From positions 7,199,622-7,263,621 of the forward strand of contig NC_059537.1 of assembly GCF_905220415.1 (NCBI RefSeq): 64,000 bases of DNA. Reading direction: 5' to 3'. Under the pieces are notes generated by a model. The model worked only from the letters and a program-made list of their open reading frames with translations. It was not told the origin of the DNA and did no database searches. The stretch comes from Colias croceus. Its lineage: Eukaryota > Arthropoda > Insecta > Lepidoptera > Pieridae. Of this stretch, positions 1-12,600 are shown one piece after another; the stretch's first letter is position 1, and each line of letters starts with the position of its first letter. The position numbers and the translations under genes are program-made.

Positions 1-57
1 GCCAGTCTGATTTTCTGTGAATTAATAATAGTTTTAGCGATATAAATCTCGTGTCAC

Positions 58-220
58 AATGTTTGTCCTCAATGGACTCCTAAACCACTTAACCGATTAT
101 AATAAAATTCGCACACCATGTGCAGTTCGATCCAACTTGAGAGATAGGATAGTTTTTATGAAAAAAAAAAACGTAAACATGTAGGTACCACGGGCGAAGC
201 CGGGGCGAACCGCTAGATGA
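58..220 (+). repeat. SINE-like repeat with 'gcgaagccgggg' 3' end
   Basis: The unit reads from a 'ccgattataataaaattcg' body to the tail 'gggcgaagccggggcgaac', ending in 'cgctaga'. A second unit with the same tail variant (GCCGGGGCG) lies at 55181-55364. It sits just downstream of the stop codon of the minus-strand FERM gene and is antisense to it. Its 5' boundary is estimated. Confidence 0.6.
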
Positions 221-485
221 TTTATAAAGTAATACAATATCTATATAGTAATATAATATATTTGTTTCGTGTCGTATCATTAAAGTAATTTAGGTTGATT
301 TACGTACAAAATTGTCAAACTAAAAAGCTTTCAGTATTACAAACGATAAAAATCCTGAATGCCTCTCACGTCCCCTCTAGGTCGGGGCTTGTTTCTTGAG
401 AAGTATCGACTGGAGTTTTTCACTTTGTTACTTATTTGTACACATTTTCAAGAGGGCTTATAAGAATTTTTAAATTATGCTTTAC
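221..485. other. 3' flank of the FERM gene
   Basis: This stretch follows the stop codon of the minus-strand gene and should hold its 3' UTR. I saw no canonical AATAAA on the minus strand between 485 and 1, only variants such as TATAAA near 221, so the cleavage site is not assigned. Confidence 0.4.
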
Positions 486-669
486 TTACTGTCTATGTTT
501 TGAAGTGGTACGAAGCTTGGTATGTCTGGCGTGGCTTGTCTGGACGACGGTGTATGGTATTTCCTTGAGCTGTTCTTCGGTCATGCCCGTCGTGTCCACG
601 AGTGAAAATTCTAAATGTTGCTTCAGTTCGCTTGGCAGCCATTTTTTGTCGGGTGAACCGGATCGTGAT
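486..669 (-). CDS. EPB41L4A: FERM gene, terminal coding exon
   Basis: The exon encodes SRSGSPDKKWLPSEL... through EEQLKEIPYTVV to ...TSKHRQ and a TAA at 488-486. The acceptor used here is 'tgtag' before 669. A second acceptor, 'ttttag' before 723, keeps the same phase and would add 18 codons. The first reads more naturally (HRKH-R-SRSGSP) but has a weaker pyrimidine tract. The stop overlaps a donor-like CAGTAAGT. Confidence 0.85.
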
Positions 670-3600
670 CTACATTTATTATACGATTTAATTCGGTCGC
701 CAGTTTCATTATTGATATAATGGCTAAAATAAACTGTACTTAAAATAAACAATGACTCACGGAACATTTTATTTTATAATATCGATCCTTCTCGAAAGTG
801 TTTACCACAATTACTTTATAGGACAATGAACTCGGGTAGATGTTGCGTAAAAGAATGTTATCATGAAGTTTTTTGATAAGATAGCCTCCCAATGTTGGTT
901 GCTTGTAAGATTCAAGGATAACTCGATTATCCTATTCATAAGAGGGACCTCATAAAAAAATTTCTTTAATACCCTTATTATTTACTCCTTACTTTTTTTA
1001 TCTAAACCTATACCAAAACAGAATTACGTATTTTTATTATGTATTCCGTGTTCATAATTACTTTCATCACCCAGTAAATTACCTATGTTTAAAATGACTT
1101 TTATCAATATTCCCATGCCTTAAATTCTTCAAAGATAAACGTTCAAGTATTTTTAAAACAGAGAGGTTTTATTGCGAACTAACGGTTTGTGGCAAAGCTA
1201 TCAAAGAGGTTAGGACGCGTGCCAAGTTTGTTCGGGTTAAAAGTTAAAATGATACCAGTTTAACAAACTCTGTGAGCCGGTGAATATACACAGGCTAAAA
1301 TTGCCAATTTCTACAGCTGACGTTAAGTACCTATTGGTTTAATTTATAACTGCAATACTCTGTAATATTATCAATTTCGTAGTGTATTGTGAAAATCTTG
1401 GGAACTTAATTGTGTGTATCTAGTTTCAAATTTCATTTATAATGTTAACTACTTACTTAATAATTAATTGGGTACTTGCATTATTATTTAGAATGCAAAA
1501 CTAAATTATAAATTTAAAGAAGCTTATGCCTTTATATAATTTGTATAAAATTCCAGTTAATCTGTTTGCAACATCCAACATTGCTACAATCCAACACAAT
1601 CCTACAGAATTTTATGAAAAAATAATAGATTCTATGAAAATTTAAAACACACAATTTTAAACCAAACCTAAAAGCCTGGATATTTCTATTTCAATATTGC
1701 AATAAACATCAGTTACAAATTTAGAAGTGTCGAATGTTTTATTTACCTATGCTTTCTATGTCGCCGTGGTCTGTGAGATGATCGATGAGTTCCTATCTCC
1801 GGTTCCATTTGCGACCGGCGAACACTCGCAACCTGTTTATCCAAATAAAATCCTTTTAAAACGTAAACATACTTCAAAAGATTATTTGCGTTTGATAAAC
1901 GAGATGTTTCAAGCGATATTTGATGTGGTTTATCAATAACTCGATTGATTTGGCAACTTGTAATTGTTTAGTTAAATGGATTAAGTATAAATGCTACCGT
2001 TTTGCATGCCTGTTTATGAATACAATTAATTAATGACGTATCAGGATTTTATTCATTACGTATTTTATTCATTCACAAGGATTAATGTATATTCTTTTAT
2101 ATTATATGCTTTACGAAAGACAATAACAATTCTGTAGATCAAAATTAATTTAAGTTACAAACTTCAACTTAAAGGAAACATACAAAAAGGATATTCAAGA
2201 GAAAACATTAAAACAAGGGATCTTCTGCTGTTGTCACTGACATACAATCTTAACGTAGCTGAAGACTGAAGTGAACAATAATAAAGCCGAATGGCTGTGA
2301 ACTGCACTTATAGAGTACAAATGCACTTACTTGAACACCGCCACCCGACGACGTCTGTCTTAATACCTCCTTCCATTGCGACTCGGAGTCCACTAACTCG
2401 TACTCTCTGAAACGGATTAAGTCATTAATAACGGTAGTTAGTACAATGACCATTCCGTTCTTTCCTCGAGTAGTATAAAGCACTATCGCTGAGAACTTAG
2501 ATATGAATTGAAGTACCCCCTCAATGGCCTTTCTTGAAAACATCGCTTGACATTAATACTGAAAACGGCTTCACTGACTTTCAGTTGAAGAATTTTATGG
2601 AAAAGTCCTTTTTAAACATATATAAGATCTATAATTCTGAACACGTTTGCGCTATTCTTTAGAAAAAGAGTCTTGAAAAATGGTAGCTTAGGGAACATCT
2701 AAATATATTTCGTCGACGACAGACTCGCTTTATTATCTCGAGTAAAATACAAAGATATACAGAGTTTACATTCGTACGCTACATAAAAGCTCTGTTTTTA
2801 ACAATAAATTGAGTTTATTTAGCTTATATAGAACAAAGGATGACATTTTATATTCCTGAAGAAATTTTATTATATATAAAAACATTTTACTGTCCTCCAC
2901 GTGTATTTCTCATTTAAGTAATATTCTGCGGTTATGAAATTATTGAATAGTGAATCTAGAAACTGTATAATGTGGATGATAGCAGTGCGCTTATTTTTTG
3001 TTGAGCTATTTTATAAAATAACGCCTATAATTCTATCTCGTTCCGCACAAAGGCTCGTTGTTTGAACCGTGAATGTGTATATTGTGCTCGTAGCTGATTA
3101 ACGCGCTATGTTTCATATACTAGATATTCATAACCACGTTGTCAACTATGATATTTATTAGGTGGTATCTTATTTTAATAAAAAAGGAAACGGAAAAGGT
3201 AACGAGGAGGCAATTTCGAAGAATGGTCAAGAAAAGCGCTTCACAGAAGAGAGTGGAGGAAGAAGGAGGAGGCCTTTGCCAAGATTGGGCAAACAGACCT
3301 TATTGTTATTAGGTGACATTGACTCGTCAGAGTCTTCAGAAAAGGGCTTATATTATTTAATAATAATAACATTATATTTACTAATTTTGTATGTTAACAG
3401 CATGTGAGGTAAACTATGCTGCTTTAGAGATATATGTATTTAAAACCAATAAAGCGTAACACACGTTAGAATGGAGCTAATTAGCCAATTACAGATGTAT
3501 TGAGTATGTGGGTATATAATTCAACTTCATTGTGTTTGTGAAACGTCTGTATTAATATTACTATAGTGTACCTAGATGTGTATTTTAATTGTTGTGATAT

Positions 3601-6600
3601 CAGTGTTACATAACTATTTGTTGCTAATTAGATGTCATCATTATGTCATACACTAAAATCATCGAAATTCACACGAAATATTTCAATGTACGAAAAAGTG
3701 ATAGAATCCATTATTGATACTAATATGTTACCGGAAATGTATGACAAAATTGCCGCTCAAGCTTGTGCAACTGCACGAGTTTCGCTTAAAGAAATGGACT
3801 CATCATCTATCATCATTATAGACTATAGTATTGGGATACGTCGATTAATATACATTATACAATATACATTTCTATTTACATACCATGGTCTATTTTTTTG
3901 GAAAGTACATATTTATTGTGAATTATACATAGTAGGGAAACAAATTGTTGTTTTCTTCTTATTAAATTAGTGTATCTTAATTTTTTTTATAAATTTTATG
4001 AATATCATATAACTTATAAATAACAGATATGTAAGTAAATCTCACTTGGTATCAGGCTGCGATTCGTCTCTCTCAGACGCGGAGTCGTGCTTGTGTCTCG
4101 AGCGATGCCGCCTGTGCCGTCTCCCCGACCGACCAGACCCGCGAGATAACTCGCTTTCTGCGTCTGACTGCTGTCTACGTGAACGGTGCCTGTGTCTGTC
4201 GAACATCAAAAGTTATGAAAATGTATCGGAGATTGTTGTTTAAACTAGGTAATCTAGACTCGGTATATTAATGTATTATAGATTTTTTGTTTATGCCAAG
4301 TTAAAACTTTTTAGGATATGTGTCTAGCAAAATCATCTTCTGCTTAAACTTTTTTGTTCTATAGATCTTGTATGGCAACAAAATAATTTAAGAGTATTAA
4401 TTTTATTTGAACCTACTGATAATATTTTGTAATTTCGTTCAGTAGGTACCAATTTTCATAAAATTCACATAATCATTCCTTACAGAGGGAATTGTCGAGA
4501 TAAAATTAATGTTTCTGCTTAAAATTTTACAACAAGTACTTGGCTAAACAAAATATTATATAGGTAGGGTGTACCTAAACGATGTAAAATAACATTATTC
4601 TACTAGGTACCTATGTTTATAAATATTGTATAGAATAAAATTAAATGTACGAATTAGGTTTATTGTTATAAACCCTTACAGATAAGCAGGGAGAAATTAC
4701 ATTCAGATTAGGTTTTAATGACGGTTCTTTAAAAATATGGAAACGCACTCAAAAGGGCGTAAGCACTCATATTTTATGTAAATCCCAGATCTTGGTAGCA
4801 CAATTCCGTAGCCATTTTTTGTAAATTGAGTCCTACTAATACTTTTTTAAATAAGTTTGTTCATATTCACATACCTACAGTGCATCTTATCACGCTCATC
4901 ATATTATGAATATTGATAGAGATGTCATTTACTCTGTTTAATGGTCTGATAATTGTAACTACATCCTAAACTAAATTCTAGTAGCAAAGGTGAAAAACAT
5001 ATAATATGAAAACTTAGCTCCTTCGCCTCGGAATAACATAGTTTTCTCTTATTAAAAGAACTTTGAAAATACGATTAGTTATTCAGGACTTCACGAGTTC
5101 TACTTACCATCAGAGATAGTACATATTACTTACATATTAGGTACTTAGAGATTACTAACTTTACGTCTATATTCATTATTGTAAGGATCGGTTCCACCGT
5201 TTGCTGATGATATCACTGTTAGCTAAAGAAAAAGTTTTAAGTTTTTGACTTTGTTTTTATAAATATTGCTACATTATAATATGTCATTTTAACTGAAATA
5301 TAAGTAAAACAGAACATATCTAATTTGTGAATCTGGCCACAAGTGTAGTGTAACTTACGAATCTGACATAATCACTGAGAAAAAGCTTTAAAATAACATA
5401 ATAAACGACGTTTTTAAAACTGAATGATAAGCTAAAGAGAACATATCTTAAAATTGTGAAACCGGCGTTTAGCGTAGATCTGTTACATTCTTACGATGTA
5501 AGTAGCTTACGTGCTAAAGGTAGTAACGAAGTTGTGAACCGGTATATGTGTAGGGTAGATATAAGAAATTACATTGAGGCTGAAAAAAAGCTTCAAAAAA
5601 TCAGCGGGTTAGGCGAAGAATAGCGGCAGACGGGTGCCGAGCGGGTGGAACGCGGCGACCCACTCGCCGCGTTTATTAGCAGGCAACTCCGCTGATTCTA
5701 GAAGATACTTACTTGCGATTAGATCTCGAGTCATTAGAGCTCTGCGAGTCCACAGACGCGGACCTGTGCCGAGGCGCTGGAGGAGGTCTGTTGGCGGTGG
5801 GCGACGCGGAGTACAGCCCGCGGCGGGCGGGCGCCGAGCGGGTGGAACGCGGCGACCCACCCGCCGCGTTTATTGGCGGGCAATTCGCTTCACCGCTGAT
5901 TCTAGTAAAATGATTAAGATTAAAATTATGACTCATTATTATTATTATTATTATTTTTTTATTGTGCGATAGGGAAGCGCTTGACCACGATCTCGCCTGA
6001 TGGTAAGCTGAGATGTGGCCTAAGATGGAGCGCGCTTCCCTAGAAGGTACCCGTTCACTCTTCGCTTGAAGACCCCCATATTGTACTCGTCGGGGAACAC
6101 AGACTCAGGAAGCATGTTCCAGTCCCTCGCGGTTCGGATGAAGAATGTCGATCCGAACCGCTTTGTCCGGGTACATGGAACGTCCACCATATGGCGATGC
6201 CTAGAGTCTGTGCGCCTCGACGATCGATGGAAAAACTAAAAAAAGTATGTAAGTAAAATTAAAAAAGTATGTCACAGAATTCAGAAATGTTGTGGAGAAT
6301 CAATCAGAATCCTATTTTCTAAAGAATGTACTGATATTTATTAACACCATTTATGTATTAGTACTAAGGGTATAACAAAATTTCATGACCTTTTAAAATT
6401 TATTTCTTAGGCTTGAAAAAATTATATTTAATAAATAATTCGAATAACTATTGCAAGGATCTTTTTAAATTACAGTAAATGTGTATAAATAAATAATAAT
6501 AAAATAAAAAGCCCATTTATTCTGAACTAAAAACTTATACACTATACTTACATATTATATTTTCTTATACACTATACAATTATAAAATTATAAAATATCT

Positions 6601-9600
6601 CTTAGTTCAGTGTGCCGTTTGGCATAGGCCTCCTCCAACATCTTCCACTGGATTCTGTCCCTCGCTACTCTTCTCCAGTGTGGACCCGCTGTCAGTTTTA
6701 GGTCATCCTCCCATCTTGTTTGCTGACGACCTCTGCTGCGTTTGCCGTCCCGGGGGCACCAGTTGGAAACAGTAGCGCTCCATTTATTTTGTGTGTCTCT
6801 AATCATATGGCCGGTCCATCTCCACTTTTGTTGGTCTATACGTCTAAGTATATCAGTTACTTGGGTTTTCTTTCTGATTGTGCTACTTCTCACTTTGTCC
6901 CTTAATTTTATTCCTACCATACTCCTCTCCATGGCTCTTTGACATCGCGCTAGTTTCTCTCTGTGCAGTTTAGTAAGTGACCAAGTTTCGCATCCATATA
7001 TTATAACCGGGAGAATACAAGTGTCAAATACTTTTCTTTTAATTGTCATACTAAGTCCGTTAGATTTCACGATTTCTTTGAGTGACCAATATTTCTTCCA
7101 ACCATTAGCTATTCTTCGATTGATTTCTTTTGAAGTTTGATCCTTGTGGCAAATAATCTGGCCTAGGTATATATATTCATCTACATAATCGAGAGTATGG
7201 TTATCTATCTTTATAGGTGTTGGTTTGGAGTTTGTGAGCAACTTGGTTTTATCTTTATTCATTAATAGGCCGACTTTAACACTTTCTTCGTTGAGTGATT
7301 TTAACATTTCTTCGAGTTTTGTGGGATCGTCTTCAAACAGAACTATATCGTCTGCGAATCTTAGATGGTTAAGTTTCACGCCGTCAATGTTCAGGCCGAA
7401 GCTGTCCCAGTTCATCTTGCGAAAGACACTCTCCAAAACAGCTGAGAATAGTTTCGGTGATAGAGGGTCTCCTTGTCTTACTCCCCTCTCTATCCCGAAA
7501 CTCTTCCCAAGGAATTCGAGCTGTATCCTTGCTTTACTATGCGAATAAATGCTCTTAATGATGTCAATATATTTAGTAGGTACGCCCTGTTGTTCCAGAC
7601 TCTGCCATATTGCACTGTGACTTATGCTATCAAAAGCTTTAGAATAGTCAACAAATGCCATATACAATGGTTTATTATATTCTTTATATTTTTCCATAAT
7701 TTGCTTCACTGTATGTATGTGGTCTAAAGTAGAGTATTTTTGTCTAAATCCCGCTTGCTCACGTGGTTGGTTTTCATCAAGCTTTTTGCTTATCCTACCC
7801 AGTAAAATTTTAGAGAAAACTTTGTATATGTTCGACATCAGACTTATGGGTCTGTAGTTGCCTATGTCTTCTTTGTGACCCTTCTTGAATATAAGAATGA
7901 TGTATGACTGCTTCCATTGTGTTGGAATTACACCCGTTTTAATTATTTCGTTAAATATTGAAGTCAGTATTGGTAATAATTCGTTAATAGTGCCTTTCAG
8001 AAGCTCGTTAGAAATTTTATCTGGCCCCGATGCTTTTTCTGTTTTCTGGCTGTAAATAGCTTTTTCTATTTCACTGGGAATTATATCAGGTTCTGGTTCG
8101 ATTATTTGCTTAATGTCATTTCTATGTAAGTTTCCACTGTTTTGAATTTTGTCTCTATTTGCATATAGGTTTTCGTAGAATTTTGTGGCTATTTCGGAAA
8201 TATGTTTTCGTTGAGTTGAAGGACGTTTATTTCCAGTTCTAGAATCGTCATTAAGTTTAGGTATCCATTCCTTATTTATTTCTTTTAATTCGTTAAATGC
8301 TTTCTTTACACCTCCTGTTCTCTTTATGTGGTTTTCCAAAGCTTGTTGTCGTATCGCCTTTCTATCTTTTCTTATGTTTTCTCTAATTTCCTTGCTAATT
8401 TTAGTTATTAAATGTAAATTTTCTTTTCTTGGTTTGTTAGAAAGTAGTTTTTTCCTTTCTTCTATTAGTTGTAATGTTTGATTCGTTAGGTTGTATTTAT
8501 TGTTTTTAATATTCTTGGGTTTTGCTAAATTTAGTTGTTTTTCCAATATTCCATATTTTGTCAGGACATCTATATTTTGGTCTTCAATTGTCAAGTCTTT
8601 AGTTGCCTTTTTAATATGTTCGCTAATATTTTTAAGAGTTTCTACGTTAAATTGCTCTGATTTTTGTGGTTTAATAAATTTTCTAGGTGGTTTTGTTACA
8701 TTTAGTTTCATAATGCTTCTTAACATACGATGATTTGTATTAAAGTTAAATCTTGACAAAACTGAAATATTGGAGAAGGCATTTTTGCAATTTGTTGCCA
8801 TGTAATCGATCTCATTTTTATATTTGCCATCGGGGGAGATCCAGGTCCATTTATTTTTCGTATTTTTCTTGTAAAAACTGTTTAAAAGCGTAAGGTTGTG
8901 CTCCAATAGCAAATGTGTAGATACCATGTAAAAAAATGAACCATTTAAAATAATACATTTTCAAAAACCTTTTAGAGATAATACGATTAGGTACATCAGG
9001 AGCGGAACTTGACACAGTGACATTAAATAGTCTGGAGGATTCTCGCGGAGCCTCACCGTTTTCATCAGATTTATATCTCCAATTAATACTCGGAGCGGGT
9101 CGCGCTTCAAATAGAAATTGGCCCTTACTCACTATTCAAGCGCGGTGGAATTTTTTAAAGCCAATATTTGAATTTCCATCGCCTTGTTTACTCAGTCAAG
9201 GTTTTATTCACTTAAAACAAAAATATTCGCAAACTGCAAAGGAATATAGCGCCACAAACAATAACACCGAAATATTTCCATTTGGAACGGCTAAAGAAGA
9301 TTAAACTTATGCGCGAAATGCGGAAAGAAAAGCGAAACGTAAAAATAATAATAGAGTACTTACGAGTTTGGTCGATGTACTGAGGTAGGTTGTTTTACTT
9401 CAGGGCAGTCTTTTATTCTTAAGTCTTCTAGCTTTGGCACTGCAACAAATTTACTTATTATACATAGAATTAAAGATTATTAGTAAGTACTGTTATAATA
9501 TTGAGCCCATTTTAAACATAGATATGCCGTAAAAACAAACTCCAATTAAAGCATGTCTATTGCACACATGTCATAAACAACAGAGAAATTATTCGCCATT

Positions 9601-12600
9601 GGGCACACGGGAATTATAAAATCAAATTAAGCGAAACAAATTCAGTTTACAAAACATTTTGCTCTACATTCGTTATTCGACATTTGCTAATGGCATGAAA
9701 TTAAAAAATATAACGTTTTACGAAAAAAATGGGGTCAACCGCCTACGATAAATCTCTTCAATTTAACTTTATTATGAAAATGACGTTAATAGAAACGGAA
9801 GTAAAATTCTGTCACTCTATAAAGTGTGTAAAGGATACTAAATAAGGTAACGAGTTTAAGCTGAAAACTTGGAACTTCATTAGTTATTAATTCATTGCTT
9901 TCAAGGGATTTTACTGGCGCTGTTAGCTTGGAAAATAATATAAAAGTGAGTTTTACCGTCGTGTAAAGAAGTATAAGAGGCGTGAGGTCGGACGTAGCGA
10001 CGCGAGGGTGTCCGAGTGAAGTGCGGCGGCGGCCGCGGACGGCTGCCTCGGCTGCTGCTGATTAAATACAATATTACATTATTACAACTTGCTTCTAAAA
10101 TGGAAATTGTTTTATAATTTTGTACGGAACGTTAATATAGTTTTTCTGTAGTTTGCTTTGCCTAGCTTTGAAACAATCGACTTCAACTTATTCAGAATAC
10201 ATTTTATAAAGATTTAAATAACAAGGATATTGTATCTATCTCTTGAAAATATCATACTCGATCTATTACGTCAACCATAATTTAAAATTGCTGGTATCGT
10301 GAAGTTTGAAGTTTTACTCCTACAAAACGGCTTGATCGATTTTCATGAAATTTTGTGTGCATGTGTCTGAGAATCAAACAACATCTATTTTCTCATACCC
10401 CTAAGTGATAAGAGAAAGACAATGCACCGTTTGCCGGACAGCTAGTAAATTGATATATCTTATTAGTTATAGTTAATAGTTATAAGAGTAAAACAGAAGT
10501 CGGTCAAGTGTAAGTTCTAGTGCTTAAATCAGCCTCTAACATAAATGTTTACTATTACGAAGTTATACGATATATCTGGGGTGTATCAACTAACAGCCTT
10601 GGCTTGTTATTATTACTGTATTGATCAGCTCGATGGTTTCATTATAAGCTAGAATTACTACCTTGATTCAAGATTTGATGGTCAAATGTATCAAATGAAA
10701 GGCCTAATCTGTTCTAGGATTGGATTTAGTGGTAATTGGTATCTAATGACATTCTATATTTGGAAATGTAGTGTTCTCGATTTTTTATATATATTATTTA
10801 TAATAGATTATTTAATTTTACACACAAATGTTAAAAATTAAATACGTGTAAGTACAAAGATATTGTTTCCGTATTCCAATGATATAAGTTGACAATGTTT
10901 ATCATGCGTGTAATTTAGGCGATAATTGTTTTGTTATAAACATTGTATTAATTTTTTTTTCAAATAATCTATATCTTTAGTCAGATAATACAAACGGATA
11001 TGTATTACCTGTTCCTTATTCTTGAGCCGAGTGTGAAAATATCAGCAGATGCTGGTGAAGATTGTTGGAGACGGAAGAACGTGTGATGGTCAGAACAGCA
11101 CCGCCATAAGTGTCGACAAGCTGCCCTCGTAGGAGACTCAAAGCCATACGTTGACGTGTCATTCTAAAAACATCACAAGTTCATTAATTAAACAAGAACA
11201 TGAGTCTAATAAATTCAAATTGAGTCAAAACTTTCATCCTACAGACCAACAAATTAAACTTACATTTTGGGTAAAAGCTTGTCTGGCTCCTTTTGAGCTT
11301 CAGTAAATAAAGTTAAATTCACATTTAAAATCTAGACCGTCGTCGGATATTCATAAAATATAAAGACAACGATATACCTTTCGCGTTTGATCAATATCCT
11401 TTCAAAGGAAAAATTTAAAAGTAATTTAAAGACCATTCCCCTATTTTTATACACTTCAAAGGCATATACAAATAAGACGAGAGCTCGGTGGGAGTTTGGT
11501 GGCGCGTTATCGCTCAAGTCGGCAGCGCGGTAAATACGCCGCTTAGTTCTGTACGACTTATCTGTAATTGCCTGCCCGTGGATGTCTTTCAAGAAAACGG
11601 TAGGTGGAGTCACTTCTTTTGATACAGCCCTCTATCTGATAACAGCGATTCGAATCGAAAGCAGGTCAAGCGTTTCCCCCAATTGTTTGTAAAAAACAAA
11701 ATACATTTCAGTCCTTACATTTTTATCTGCGACGCGAATCATGAAGTATCGTCCTTTGTAATAGAGTTTTGAAACGCGCGGCCAATAATAGGTAGCGACT
11801 GTGTGTTTTCCTCGTAGAAGCAACAGGCCACTTGGCGCTAGTCCCAAAAAGTACTCCACGCTGTCTTCGCCCTGTATTAAATAGATTGATTCCGTTCAAT
11901 ATATACAAATGACGAAGTGTTAAAAATGTTTGACGCTTTAATATTTACCAAGACGGGATGGAGATCGACACCGTACATATCGAGCCATTTTACTTTGTCC
12001 AAATAGCTTAGTTCAGCTTGCGCGGGCGAAATCCCCCTGCAACAAATGTGGCCTTAGAATTATTGAAGTAATTAATTTTCTTTATGGTAAAGCGTATAAA
12101 AGCCACGCGAATAAAGAAATGCGCCAGTTTTTTACCTACACAGACAGTATTTACATGCCGTAATAGCAACTAGTATAGCTTTACAAGCCATAAGTAGTAT
12201 GAAAACTTGCAGTTGTTGCTGTTTCTTTTCCTTCTTCAATATAATATTAAAAATGAATTTAAAATAATTATCGCAAATCATTTGCTCCTTTTAATTGAAC
12301 TCATGTATCGTAAAATATATATTCTGAAAGCTTTCAACAATTTATGTTAAGATAACGATTTCAAACTACAAACCTACATCACCGTTAGACCAAAATGTAT
12401 CATCATTACTCACGTCAATGTCCTATGTATGTCGGCAGCCCGACCCTCAAGCTCAGGTGTTTGATGAGTCAAGAATCGAAATTCTGACACGTACCCTGGC
12501 CCGTGCCTTCTGGGATCGTAATCTCCGAGCTCGGCTGTGCAAAAAATACGCCATTAAACATCTCTCGGCTCATTGATCACATTATTGAGGCACTAATCTA

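Noticed and set aside
3632..3970. 112-codon plus-strand frame with a protein-like first half
   Set aside because: It matches no family I know, lies antisense in an intron and becomes low-complexity AT-coded sequence after residue 60. There are no splice or promoter signals.
11332..11613. Extra coding exon between two FERM exons
   Set aside because: The neighbours at 11719 and 11009 already join in phase 0 with family-consistent sequence, and this frame has no suitable junctions.
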